Source: Anastrepha obliqua
Taxonomy: Eukaryota > Arthropoda > Insecta > Diptera > Tephritidae
Length of the DNA stretch: 64,000 nucleotides
Direction: 5' to 3'
NCBI RefSeq assembly: GCF_027943255.1
Contig: NC_072896.1
Location: 1,922,001 to 1,986,000 of the forward strand
The notes under the pieces were generated by a model that had not been told where the DNA came from, ran no database searches, and worked only from the letters and a program-made list of their open reading frames with translations. Of the stretch, positions 11,739-22,284 are shown piece by piece (the first letter of the stretch is position 1; the number at the start of each line of letters is the position of its first letter). The position numbers were made by a program, and so were the translations under genes.

Positions 11739-12579
11739 TACAAGAAATTAGGAATAAAATAAAATATTTCTTACTAGTCGGCGGAATGCAAAGAGCGAAA
11801 AATGTGACTCTGTTTCACCTTGTGAAAACAGGAGTAATATGGCAGTGACGAAGTTGTTGGCTGCCTCTCACAACTTTTAAATACTATTTTATTTATTACG
11901 GCAACTAACTTTTCGCTGTCAACCTCTGCTTGCGAAGTTGCTTGTGTTGTTACACAGGGGCGTGAGCAAATTTTGGATACAACAAGAAATCGATGTACAG
12001 GTATAGCGTCAATGTTGGGTACCAAATCGTACATACCCCTAAAAAGTCAGAAACATATCATCCATCTAAAGTGGCATTATCGATTTGGTTTCGTGTTTTC
12101 CGATCAGATGACTGACATGCAGTTTGATGAATATTTTTGTGCAAGAACACGACAAAGTCGATCCGACTTGACTAAAATATTTCTCAAAGTCGTTATCAAT
12201 AGCAAAAAGGTTTCATCATAGACTTTGTTTGCATTTCCTCACCGTGTGATTTATATTTGAGTTACATATTTGGAGCCAGGTGCTCCAAGGCAGACCCAGA
12301 CTTACAGCCGCAGCTTCCTAGTTGATCCTTCAACTAAATACACTTCAGTAGGTCCATCAAAACTTCCTCTCTTCCTGCCGTAATTCCAAGGTACAGACAG
12401 ATTGACTACTGCATTTGGGACATGGATTGCTTACGTAGCCTAGGGTATACCACTTATAAACTTAAAAAAAGGATTGAGCACCGATCTGAAGAAGCACAAC
12501 CAGAATGATTGAAAACTGTATATTAAATGCAGTTTCTTCTAATGCTACAATTGCTCTAATTTATTCAATTGTTAATTGA
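11739..12579. other. Non-coding stretch
   Basis: No gene recognised. A more GC-balanced block at about 12260-12420 gives no convincing product on either strand. Confidence 0.45.
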
Positions 12580-13035
12580 GTCTTCTTCTTCTTAATTGGC
12601 GCGATAACCGCTTACGCGATTTTGGCCGAGTTAAACAAAGCGCGCCAGTCGTGTCTTTCTCGTGCTTACCGGCGCCAATTGGACACACCAAGTGAAGCCA
12701 AGTCCTTCTCCACTTGATCTTTCCAACGCAGAGGAGGCCTTCCTCTTCCTCTGCTACCACCAGCTGGTATCGCATCGAATACTTTCAAAGCCGAAGTGTT
12801 TGTATCCATTCAGACGACATGACCCAGCCAGCGTAGTCGCTGGATCTTTATTCGCAGCGCTATGTCTATGTTGTCGTAATGCTCATACAGCTCATCGTTC
12901 CATTGCCTGCGATATTTGCCGTTGCCAATGTGCAAAGGTCCAAAAATCTTGCGCAGAATCTTTCTCTCAAACACTCCAAGCGTCTCTTCATCTGATGTTG
13001 TCATCGTCCATGCTTCTGCGCCATACAGACAATTG
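12580..13035 (-). pseudogene. LINE C-terminal fragment with (AAG)n 3' tail
   Basis: The minus-strand frame shows the segment following a LINE polymerase. It begins YGAEAW, continues as MTTSDEETLGVFERKILRKI and QWNDELYEHYDNIDIALRIK, and then reads RLRWLGHVV. After a frame change come RGRGRPPLRWKDQVEKDL and a stop following DWRALFNSAKIA. The element ends in aagaagaagaagac (12580-12593 on the minus strand), a microsatellite-like 3' end instead of poly(A). A related C-terminus with a similar tail lies at 42010-42194. The 5' part, including the catalytic polymerase, is missing. Confidence 0.8.
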
Positions 13036-13361
13036 AGTAGTCAATAATTAATATCTACGGCCAGTAACTAATAAAAAATAGTCAAGAGTTAGTAGTCAGT
13101 TGTCAAGATGAAATAATTTGTAGGCAGTAGTCAATAGTCAATAATTAACAGTCTGTAGTCAATAGTCAGTAGTCAGCAGTCAATAATCGTAGTCAAAAGT
13201 CAATAGTAGATAGTCAATATTCAGCAGAAGATAGTCAATAGTCAATAATAAAGAAGAAATAATCGATAGGCAGTAATCAGTAGTCAATAATTAACAGTCA
13301 GTGACCAATAATCATAGTCAAAAGTCAGAAGTCAGTGGAGTAATCAATAGTCAATATCGGT
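13036..13361 (+). repeat. Degenerate AGTCAAT/AGTCAGT tandem array
   Basis: About 325 bp made of irregular 7-8 bp units such as agtcaata, agtcagt and agtcaaa, separated by short insertions. The array starts exactly where the LINE fragment's recognisable coding ends. It ends at tcaatatcgg near 13361. Confidence 0.9.
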
Positions 13362-15955
13362 GATTTTCTAACATTGACTTATTTGCATAAACATCTACTT
13401 GCTTACAGAGCTAAATGCAGTTAAGCCATGATGACAATTTACGCTAACAACAATAAAAGCGCTATATTTGCTGTAAATTGCCTATCAAACTACTTCAGTT
13501 TGTCCTTTATCTAACAGATTGTCATCTGGAAACAAAAGGAACAAGGAATTATTTTCAGGCACACCTTTTTCCTTGCCCCTTATGTGAACATACAAATTCT
13601 AGCTATTTACTTGATTATCTAATTTCCGTGTAGCAGAATTAAACCTTTCCTTCCACTTCATTCGCATTAAGGTGTTGGAGCTCTTGTTTCTAGAGCTACA
13701 CTTATTTTCACTACAATGCAACACTCACAACTATCGTATCGTAACACACTTCACGTCCACTCCACTTTGCTCTAACTTCAAGTGTTTAATAGGAAACAAG
13801 AAACTCTCATAAATTTGGTAATTAACTTCGTCTACTACTTTTTTGGGCATAACTACATACATATGTACATATGTGTTTACAAGTTAACTGGCTCAAGACG
13901 TAATAATTGTTGTGTTGTGTTCCAGGCAGGAAAGGCGTCGATTCACCCGGACTCACCTGGTGCCATATGGAAATATATTTCGAGAAATCTAGACAAATTT
14001 TGATTTTATAGATGTAAGGAAGTTCGGCGGCCTATCAGGGAGTCTAATAGAGTTTTCTTTTGTATCCCCTAACTATATGTCGACATCACGAAAATATTGT
14101 CAGCAGTGCAGTGAAAAGGGTTCATATTTCATGTAAAAAAAAGGGACGAACTTATGTACAGACGTAAGCCAAAATCAGTCGAACAGCGCTGACTGAGGCT
14201 GATCGTTTTTTGTAGAGGGTAAAAAATGTCACATAGTTTCCCAGAACATTCTTATTATTATTTTTACCGCAAGAAGCTTACCGCTGCTGAGAAATGTGAA
14301 GCTTAGTATTCTGCTTATATATAACTCATTAGTACTTTTGGAAGCCGTCTTAAGCTGTAAGGAAAAAATAGGACACACGGATTAGTATAAGTCAACTAAA
14401 TTGAATTGTTCCAAATAACTTTATTTGATTTAGAGAAGATAATTACGAAGAATAAGTATTAGTGTAGTGGAGATGTTCAAGAGTAAACTAATATCCAAAA
14501 TACCATTTCCAAGCTTAAAGTTGAAGAAAATGCTCAGTTTTATTTTTAAAGTGAATCGAGTTCTTGAACATTCAGCAAATTCTTGCCGAGTTTCTCGCAG
14601 GGATTAAAAAGTAATAGTTATAATACATGTGTGTGTAATACTTATAGTCGTGGGTATACGTACATATACATATGCGCATATCCTAAGCAAGAATATTTTA
14701 TGGCAAACTTCCTTATGACACAAGTCCATATGTAAAAACTTATACTCGTATTATGTTTAGCATTTTGGCAACACCATGGCTGAGCTATCAAATATAGTAA
14801 TAAAATTAATGGACTTGCAAGCCAACAACTTCTTTCAATTGAGAAAAAGGCAAAAGCAACGAACGAGAGGAGGGACCAACAAAAGCAGGCGCACATGCAA
14901 ACATGGCATAGCATAGTAAACCGTATGTTTGTGGCAGCAACAACATCGAGCCACCGATTAAAGCAAAATGTGCTTAAGTAAGCTGTCGGGTCACTTTAAC
15001 TTGGCGTGTGGGGGTTGGGGGTTGGCGAGTGAATAATGCGAATGGTAAAGAAGAAACAAATTGGTAATGTAGAGGCGAATGAAGCTATTGAGCTTTGTCC
15101 GATTAGACGCTGAACAGTAGCATTGATAGACACACTGACGACTACGAATATGGCATTGCCGTTGGCAATAAAAATAATTTGGCGGACATTTAGAAAGGAA
15201 ATTAGGACACGAGGTTAATGAGCCCATTTGATGGTTTTATTGTTGTAAGCAGTTAGGAAAATCACTCTGGCAATTATATGTGGGAAGCTACGGATACATG
15301 CAAATGTAAGTATGTAAATCGGGAAGTGAGTATATACATATATTTGAGTGTATGCAATTTTTTTGGGTGCCTATTTGTATCATTCAGTCAGCTTCAGTTG
15401 TTTCAAGGAAATTAGCAGATTCCCGTTTGAAGTTTTTGGATATTCTTACTGTACTTCGTAACATTTTTTTTCGAAAATTAACCTGCACACTAGTACTCGT
15501 AAATAAGTTTTTAGTAATATAATACTTTTTGAAGATCAAGTTAACTTAGTTAAAAATTTACCAAGCATTTACCAGAGGCATCTCTGGGGATTTGCTGTAG
15601 GCTCAATTGAAGTGGCGATGGACCAAACCATTTTGTTCAGCACATTTGAATTTCTCTTTATGTACATTGAAAGGTTGACCCTACACAGTCTTCACAGTTG
15701 GGTTTCATAAATACTCAGCCATCATTAAGCCTACTTCTAACAAAAACAAAAAAAAAAACAAATAAAAATAAAACAAAATGCATATTTTTTGTGGCACAGA
15801 TGTTCACAATGCCGCAAGAAATCGATTTAGAATTTTATTTTTTATTTACGATACTTATTTATTTTTCAAAAGCGTTGAACAATTCCACCTAGTATTTACA
15901 AAAGGATACACATACGCAATTTCCTTTTGATAATTTAACTTGTTTTAAGAGGCAT
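13362..15955. other. Non-coding stretch
   Basis: No gene recognised. ACATATG-type microsatellites occur near 13850-13875 and 14660-14675. Frames at 14642-14914 and 14991-15227 are open but show no recognisable family. Confidence 0.45.
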
Positions 15956-16085
15956 TTTACAATATAATCGCCATTCGCTCTCCATAAGGTCTGCTTCCGT
16001 TGTGCATTTTAAACGTGTTCGAGGAAAATTCAGCCGAAGTAAGCTGGATTCTGCATCATTGATATGATTTTTTAGTCGCACAAAC
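15956..16085 (-). repeat. Dispersed repeat, copy 2
   Basis: On the minus strand it carries the blocks gactaaaaaatcat, ccagcttacttcggct, ccttatggagagcgaatggc and gattatattgtaaaatg in the same order as the repeat at 7636-7746. About 20 extra bases lie in the middle. No terminal repeats or target duplication were found. Confidence 0.7.
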
Positions 16086-16287
16086 AGTTGCCATAGCTGT
16101 TACTTAACTCACGGTTGGTATGTCAAGATCACGATGAAGGTCGCTGTTGTTTGTTTAGTATGGCGCATTTATTATGCCCGCAGGATTTTCTTTTCCTGAC
16201 GATCGATTTTGATGTATGTGCGATATGCGTATTAAATTAAACTTTTTCCTTACCTCTGACTCACTCTTTTTTTATACTGTACACATA

Positions 16288-16919
16288 AAGGGCCCGCCAT
16301 ATAACTTTACGGAATTAAAAATGCGATAAAAAAGAAACTACTCAATATTTTTCCAAACTGTTTTTTTTTTATTTTGAAGTACAATCGTTCCGGTTAGTGA
16401 TAGAACACAACTTCATTCATATGGCTTCAGCTGCCGAACCAATTGGACTTCGTACGGCGTCATACCAAGGTCTTTACGCAAAATTCGTCTCAATTATGTC
16501 TCCGAAATGTCCAATTGTTGAGAACGACGGTGAACTGATGTTCCTGGTGATTCACGAACACTCTCGGTCACAGCAGCAATATCTTCGGGTGTACGCACGG
16601 TTTTTGGTCGGTCACGCGTTGGTTTGTCAATAAGCAACCCAGTGTCTCTTACTTTTTTCGCAAAGTAACGCACATACGCTTCATTCGGTGCTTTTCTTCT
16701 TCCCATTGCCGTAGGTAACTTTCGTACACATTCTGCAACATTACCAGGATTTTCAAAGTAATGTCGCAATATTTCCCAGCGTTCTTTGAGCGTATACCCA
16801 ACCATTTTCGTTCAGCGGAAGAATAAAACTAATTTTCTGTCAAATCAGATGACAGCTAAGTGTTACAATTCTTCAAATAATACCTAGTTCAAATCCGTAA
16901 CGATAGATGGCGGGCCCTG
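16288..16919 (-). mobile_element. Internally deleted Tc1/mariner element with both ends
   Basis: The terminal inverted repeat agggcccgccat lies at 16289-16300 and, reversed, at 16907-16918. TA duplications flank it at 16286-16287 and 16920-16921. The element is 632 bp, about half the usual size. It carries only the front of a transposase gene on the minus strand. Its termini differ from those of the 34743-35650 element, so it is a separate family. Confidence 0.85.
16380..16805 (-). pseudogene. Transposase N-terminal DNA-binding region, truncated
   Basis: The frame starts MVGYTLKERWEILRHYFENP at 16805 and continues NVAECVRKL. The arm then reads AYVRYFAKKVRDTGLLIDKP, DRPKTVRTPEDIAAVTES and RRSQQLDISET. 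This is the paired helix-turn-helix part of an IS630/Tc1/mariner transposase, which recognises the terminal repeats. An in-frame stop follows ISET, after which LRRILRKDLGMTPYEVQLV continues the family pattern to about 16410. Everything from there to the catalytic DDE domain is deleted. The fragment could at most make a DNA-binding peptide; whether it is expressed is unknown. Confidence 0.8.
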
Positions 16920-16921
16920 TA

Positions 16922-17431
16922 CATATGTACGAAAATATGAGTTAGGTAGTAGCTGCAACGAGGTTAAAATGTTTACATTGCTTACTTACTTTTTAAGGCC
17001 CTCTTTGCAAAGGCCTTGATAGAGGGCAAAAATTGTTAACCCTCCAATATTTTCCCAGACTTATAGACAGATAGACAGATAGGTAGACTCTTTATTTTCT
17101 TTTGATTTGGTTTTGATTTAACAATTATTATAGTAAAATAATAATTATTAATAATGATAAAGAATTTACCTCAATGACTCTGTTGGAACTATATTTTTAT
17201 AAAAATAAAACTGAAACCACAGGTTATGTAAGTATACACCTATAATCAAAACTAGCCAATATATAGAGCCCTCTTAATAATTTCAAGGTGGAACATAAAA
17301 GGCATACTCAGAAATGCAGAATTACGGGATGCAGTTCAGACTGCAAGGGATAGCCTATTCTCATCTTTGACCATAGAAAGTCGCTAATATGACAGAGTGT
17401 TATTAAAAAATTATTTATCCAAGTCCGAGCC
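16922..17431. other. Non-coding stretch
   Basis: No gene recognised. A short imperfect run of (AGACAGAT)n is present at 17064-17090. Confidence 0.45.
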
Positions 17432-17502
17432 ACTTCGAAAGTACCGTAAATTATAAAAAAAAAATTAAATTTTTTAAACAAATTTCCAAAGCTCACGGTT
17501 TT
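17432..17502 (+). repeat. 71-bp direct repeat, left copy, flanking a LINE
   Basis: Begins acttcgaaagtaccgtaaat and ends at the start of recognisable LINE coding. A copy about 85% identical by eye lies at 19559-19629, right after the LINE's 3' end. It could be an unusually long target-site duplication or an unrelated repeat pair. Confidence 0.75.
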
Positions 17503-18678
17503 TTTATTTTTATTTAATAATTTTTATAACAGAAGACAGTTCTTGGGCCAAAAGCAATAAAGAAAAAGCTAATGTTTTTTCTGAGTACCTCGAAGGCAGC
17601 TTTAAGCCATATGACACATCGAGCGCAGCCGGAATGCAGCCACTTAACTATGAAATTGATGCCGAAATTCCCCTTGTTACGGATTCTGAATTGCTTGGTG
17701 AAATAAATAAGCTAAAATCAAAAAAAGCGCCTGGGTATGACCTTATTACTTCTAAAACAACTTCCTCAATGCAAAATATCCAAGATTACTGAAATAATGA
17801 ACGTCACATTCAAACTGCACCACATCTCTATATATTGGAAAACTACTGAAATAATTATGTTTAATAAACCAGGGAAGCCACTGCATGATGTCACATCTTA
17901 TCGGCCTATCTCGCTCCTACCAATCATATCAAAACTGATGGAAAAGCTTTTAGCCAAACGCCTCAACATAATTATTAAGCAAAGAAATATAATACCAGTA
18001 CATCAATTTAGTTTTCGCACAAAACACTCTACCATTGATCAAGTGCACAGAACTACTCGTATCATTGAAAACGCCTTTGAGGAAAAAAAGGTGTACTCTG
18101 CTGTCTTTCGGGACGTGTCTAAGGCGTTTGACAAAGTTTGCCACGGTGGGCTCCTCAACAAAATAAATGCGCTTCTACCAACACAATATTTTAACATTCT
18201 AAAATCGTACCTATCGGATCGTTTCTTCCGAATAAAATACGAAGACACATATTCCGAATTTAAGGAAATTAAAACTGGCGTCCTACAAGCCAGCATGCTG
18301 GGGCCCATTCTCTATATTCTTTTCACCTGTAATTTGCCTAATGACACAAATTACTCCACAGCAACTTTTGCTGACGACACAGCCATCGTCGGTAGGAGAA
18401 ACCCATATTGACTCAATCAAAAACCTTGAAATTTATTTAAATAAAATCTCAGAGTGGACCATCAAATGGCACATAAAACTAAATGAAAAAAAATCGGTTC
18501 ATTTAGACTTCACACAGAAGAAAACCCAATATCTGCCACTATACATAAACGACGTGCAAATCCAGTATCACAACAGAGTCTAATACTTAGGTATGACACT
18601 AGATACCAAGCTTAGGTGGAATGCTCACGTCAAAAAGAAAAAAGAACAATTAGAAATCAGATATCGAAATACGTACTG

Positions 18679-19075
18679 TAGGCCGGGTCGATTTGTGGGG
18701 AGGCAAAAAAATCACCCATTGCTCTGTGAAAATCATATTCTAGGGATCAAAATAAGAAACTTTGCCGAAGGAACCATACCTCTAAAATAAATTCTGATGT
18801 CCCCCAATTTGGGTCGAACTTTTTAGTTTCTTTTCTCATGTAAAGGCCAAAAATGGCGAAATGATTGTATGGGGAACCCCCCAGGGGGTTTGAAATGATT
18901 GTGTGGGGAACTCCCCAGGGGGTTTGAAATGATTGTAATGGGAACGCCCCAGGGGAGTTCCAAGGGGTGTGCCACTGGCATGGGTGGATCGTCCGTCCAA
19001 AGTTAGTCGGTTATACATTTGGACTCGATTCGAGCACTCTAAATGGGTCAAAGTGGGATTTTTCGTTCGTACATT
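18679..19075. mobile_element. 397-bp unidentified insert with 6-bp target duplication
   Basis: It splits the LINE coding exactly within a Tyr-Trp pair. gtactg occurs at 18673-18678 before the insert and at 19076-19081 after it, and removing one copy plus the insert restores the reading. The insert begins taggccgggtcg and ends cgtacatt, with no clear inverted ends. It holds three 34-bp tandem units. Base composition is richer in GC than the host LINE. No coding potential is convincing. A 6-bp duplication is seen with several integrase-type and DNA elements; I cannot name the family. Confidence 0.8.
18858..18960 (+). repeat. Three tandem 34-bp units inside the insert
   Basis: Units begin gaaatgattg at 18858, 18892 and 18926. 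Each carries a GGGGAAC(C/T)CCCCAGGGGG core, which is itself close to palindromic. The third unit is the most diverged and is about 35 bp. Confidence 0.95.
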
Positions 19076-19558
19076 GTACTGGCTTATGGGCAACCAATCA
19101 GCCTTATCCCTATACAATAAAATTCTCTTATATAAGCAGGTGCTTAAGCCAATTTGGACCTTTGGGATCCAGCTATAGGGCTGCTCAAGCTCAACCAATA
19201 TAAAATCTATACAAATATTCCAAAATAAGGTACTACGATGCGCTGTTAATGCACGCAACACCGATATCGAACACTACCTTGGCATCTAATCGGTTGCCAC
19301 TTCGATCAACAAAAACGCTAAGTCTCATATGGAAAGACTACGTCACCATGTAAATATCGAAGCCTCAGCCCTAATTGATCCCGGTAAATGGAAAGAAAGG
19401 CTGAAACGAAAAAAACCGCACCAACTCACGCAGTAGCCCACTTCTCTGCAAGCCTTGGGCAGAGCATTATTAAATTTAGTTGTATTGCACAAAATTAAAT
19501 CCAAATTGTGCGTTAGTTTATAATTTATTATCTAGTTACAAGTACATAATACACAAAA

Positions 19559-19629
19559 ACTTCGAAAGTACAGAAAATTATAAAAAAAATTAAATTTTCT
19601 ATACAAATTTCTAAAGTTCACTGCTTTCA
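19559..19629 (+). repeat. 71-bp direct repeat, right copy, flanking a LINE
   Basis: Begins acttcgaaagtacagaaaat and matches 17432-17502 with scattered substitutions and a 2-base indel in the A run. It starts directly after the LINE's 3' end. Confidence 0.75.
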
Positions 19630-20743
19630 GAAAAAAAAAATTAGTTTCCCTGCGATAGCAGATTGCCCCTTTTGTGCTTTAGACAATCAAAAACTCCATC
19701 AAAATTTTCTTCTGCCACACACAAACTGAAAAAGTGTCCTTGACTAAGGCAAATATTGTTCCTACACAAAGGATTCATATGTCGACAAACAGCTTCCAGA
19801 AATAAATGAGAGCACAAAAGAAATCAAAGTGAGTTCAGCAACAAGAGGACATGATCAAACAACAGTTAAACAACAATAACGGAAAATTCGTGCTATGCGA
19901 GAGCAACTGCAACCGTTGTAGGACAAAAATTGCTTCATCAAACCGACTAAGATATGACTAGCGGTGAAAGTTCAAAAATTCACTTCAATTACAAATGCAC
20001 TTACATGGATGCACACAGATGACAACTACGCCAATTTTGAATATTCACATTCAGCTAAAGCTGCGACAACGCTGAATGTCCGTGCCTTTATGAGCACGTA
20101 TGCGTATTCCCAGACTGCAGTTATCGCTGAAGGCGTTCACGCTGAAAACACTTTTTCAAGAAGCAGTCAGCTGGTTAAATGCACCCATATGGATGTTAAA
20201 GTTGGTTTTCATTTCGAGATGAACTTGGTAATCTGCTGCAAAATATTATGTAAGTACATATGGAAGATTATTGATTGCCGGTTATCTAAATTACATGCAC
20301 AAGTATTGAGATGTGTGTAGATATTTGCTTTAGAAAAATCCATTTATGCTAAATGAAAATTAAATATTCATGTATTTGCGCCACAAAACAATTAAATGCC
20401 TGAAGTGTAGTGAGTGCGAGTGAATGCGAAAACTAATTGACCTAATTGCAACATTTCTCTCCACTTGTATTAGCATAAATTTTTAAATGTCACTAAGATA
20501 CGAGTGTCTGGTTGTAATGTAATGTACTTGTATGTGAGTGTAAGTAGCAGTTGAATGCCTTCGACAGGTTCACAAAAATTACAAAATATTCAAAATTCAT
20601 TAAGCTGTAAGTATATTCAGAAAATTAATTTCCAAAGCATACTCGTACATATTTTGTGGAATTTTTTAAGCATACTTGTACTCAACATTGCAGCACTTTA
20701 ATAATTTATTGTTATATATAATATTTGTAGGATAAGCATTTTA
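19630..20743. other. Non-coding stretch
   Basis: A 118-codon frame at 19964-20320 is open on + but shows no recognisable family and has uneven codon content. I do not call it a gene. The rest is AT-rich. Confidence 0.4.
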
Positions 20744-21982
20744 CGAGGGGTGCCTTTTATATGTCGGGATTAGAGAACAAAAACAAATTTTAATCATCGA
20801 AAATCACTTTATTGTTTTTCAAAATATTCTCCATGAAGATCTATACACTTTTGCATGCGTTTGAACCAATTGTCGAAGCACTTTTGCCACTCTGAAGAGG
20901 TACCTCCAAAGCATGCATTCTGAATGCCGCAACCGCTTCTTCAGGTGTCGAAAAACGTTGACCTCTCAGTTTGTTTTTTACATACGGGAATAAAAAAAAG
21001 TCATTCGGTGCCAAGTCAGGACTATACGGCGGATGACCCATTAATTCGATGTTTTGGGTGCTCAAAAATGCAGTTGTTTGAGCCGATGTGTGAGAGCTCG
21101 CATTGTCCGGGTGAAGAGTGATCCGTCTTTGGCGATTGGTTTTCCTGATTTCTTGGAAGACAACTGGCAAACAAATGGTTGTGTACCACTCAGAATTTAC
21201 TGTTCTGCGTTGTTTTAGTGGTACGGTTGCGACATGTCCAGTTTTTCCGAAAAAACAGGCGACCATTTGCTTGAAAGTGCTTCGTGCGCGAACAACTTTT
21301 GTTGGATTTGGCTCATCTTGAAACACCCATACAGTCGACTGCTGTTTACTTTCGGGCTCATACGCGTAAATCCATGATTCATCACCTGTCACGATGTCAT
21401 AGACGAGTTTCGAAGCCCCGCGATCGTATTTTTTGAGCATTTCCTTCGACCAATCGACACGAGCCTTTTTTTGAGCGATTGACAAATTGTGTTGGATCCA
21501 ACGCGAACAAATTTTTTTGACAGTCAAATGTTTATGCAAGTGTATGCTGGTCCCACTAATGCCTAAGATTGTCTCAATCGCAGGATAGGTCACATGACGA
21601 TCTTGCAATATCAGTTCGCGCACAGCATCAATGGTTTTCGGAACAACAACTGATTTTCGACGACCTTCACGACATTCGTCTTGGAGTGAACTACGTCCAC
21701 GATTGAAAACACCATACCATCGATAAACACTGGTCCTTGATGGAGCTTCATCGCCAAAAATGAATTAAGTTCATCCATGCAATGTTGCTGAGTTAATCCA
21801 CGTCGAAAGTTGTAAAAAATAATCGCACGAAAATGTTCACGATTTAATTCCATTTTTGGACCGAGATGAATCTTTTAAGTTACTGTAAACAACACAAATA
21901 GCGCTGGTATTTCGAAACGTTCTGAGTACGTAAAAGCCAAAAATGTCAAACTTTGATCCCGAAATATAAAAGACACCCCTCG
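20744..21982 (-). mobile_element. Mariner transposon (mellifera/rosa-like), full length
   Basis: The ends are cgaggggtgccttttatatg at 20744 and the reverse complement of cgaggggtgtcttttatatt at 21982. The two terminal repeats of about 27 bp differ at only a few positions. TA duplications lie at 20742-20743 and 21983-21984. The 1239-bp length is normal for mariner. The transposase gene occupies the minus strand but carries small lesions. Confidence 0.95.
20809..21853 (-). pseudogene. Mariner transposase, nearly full length, small lesions
   Basis: This enzyme would cut and paste its own element. From the ATG at 21853 the frame reads MELNREHFRAIIFYNFRRGL, the first helix-turn-helix. It shifts near 21760 by loss of one base after DELNS. 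The main frame then runs RELILQDRHVTYPAIETILG, WSKEMLKKYDRGASK and the catalytic core. TGDESWIYAYEP holds Asp 1, TLHPDNASSH holds Asp 2 and PPYSPDLAPNDFFLFPYVK holds Asp 3, with 34 residues between the last two (DD34D). A short deletion shortens the second helix-turn-helix region (SIHLHKH). Another one-base loss near EVP shifts the last 30 codons, whose original frame still ends at TAA 20809-20811. All three catalytic Asp survive. Confidence 0.93.
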
Positions 21983-21984
21983 TA

Positions 21985-22284
21985 CAAATTAGTACAGCAA
22001 CAACAAAAGTCATACACCATTTTATTTACGGAAAACTCCTTAGAAGCCAGCCCTTACCCTGAAGTGAAAACGTGAAACTAGCCAGGTGGAATCAGCCGTA
22101 TGCTGCTGACGTAATATCCTTTCCAGGGTTAGCCATTTTTGCACTGTCTATTCAGTGGTAGATAAAATACAAAATTCGCTATCGTGGAAAATTTTGCGAT
22201 AGGGGAAAAAATTTCATTTTCATTAATCCTTTAGTAATAGTGAAAAAAGTGCATTATCAGTAAATCTAAGTGATTCTCTCTAAA
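21985..22284. other. Short non-coding stretch
   Basis: About 300 bp between the mariner and the next LINE. No feature recognised. Confidence 0.5.

Larger units (their letters stand above)
17527..19450 (+). pseudogene. Jockey-like reverse transcriptase, frameshifted and interrupted
   Basis: The enzyme would copy LINE RNA into the target by target-primed reverse transcription. In order: WAKSNKEKANVFSEYLEGSF and INKLKSKKAPGYDLITSK (17527-17793), then a frameshift near 17755 into WKTTEIIMFNKPGKP and YRPISLLPIISKLMEKLL. Polymerase motif A is VFRDVSKAFDKVCH, motif B is QASMLGPILYILFT and motif C is FADD (about 18370). A second frameshift near 18395 leads to SEWTIKWHIKLNEKK, a stop, and YLGMTLDTKLRWNAHVKKK. 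The insert splits RYRNTY from WLMGNQSALSLYNKILLYKQ, after which QNKVLRCAVNARNTD follows. The catalytic Asp residues remain, but at least two frameshifts and several stops rule out function. Confidence 0.9.
17503..19558 (+). mobile_element. Jockey-type LINE, 5'-truncated, with a nested insertion
   Basis: A non-LTR retrotransposon fragment on +, covering the sequence before the polymerase, the polymerase itself and the 3' region. It is interrupted by an unrelated 397-bp insert at 18679-19075. The endonuclease and ORF1 are absent. The last 100 bp before the right flanking repeat are AT-rich and show no clear poly(A). Confidence 0.9.

Noticed and set aside
19964..20320. 118-codon open frame on +
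   Set aside because: No family pattern, splice context or codon signal; one such frame is expected by chance in this length of sequence.
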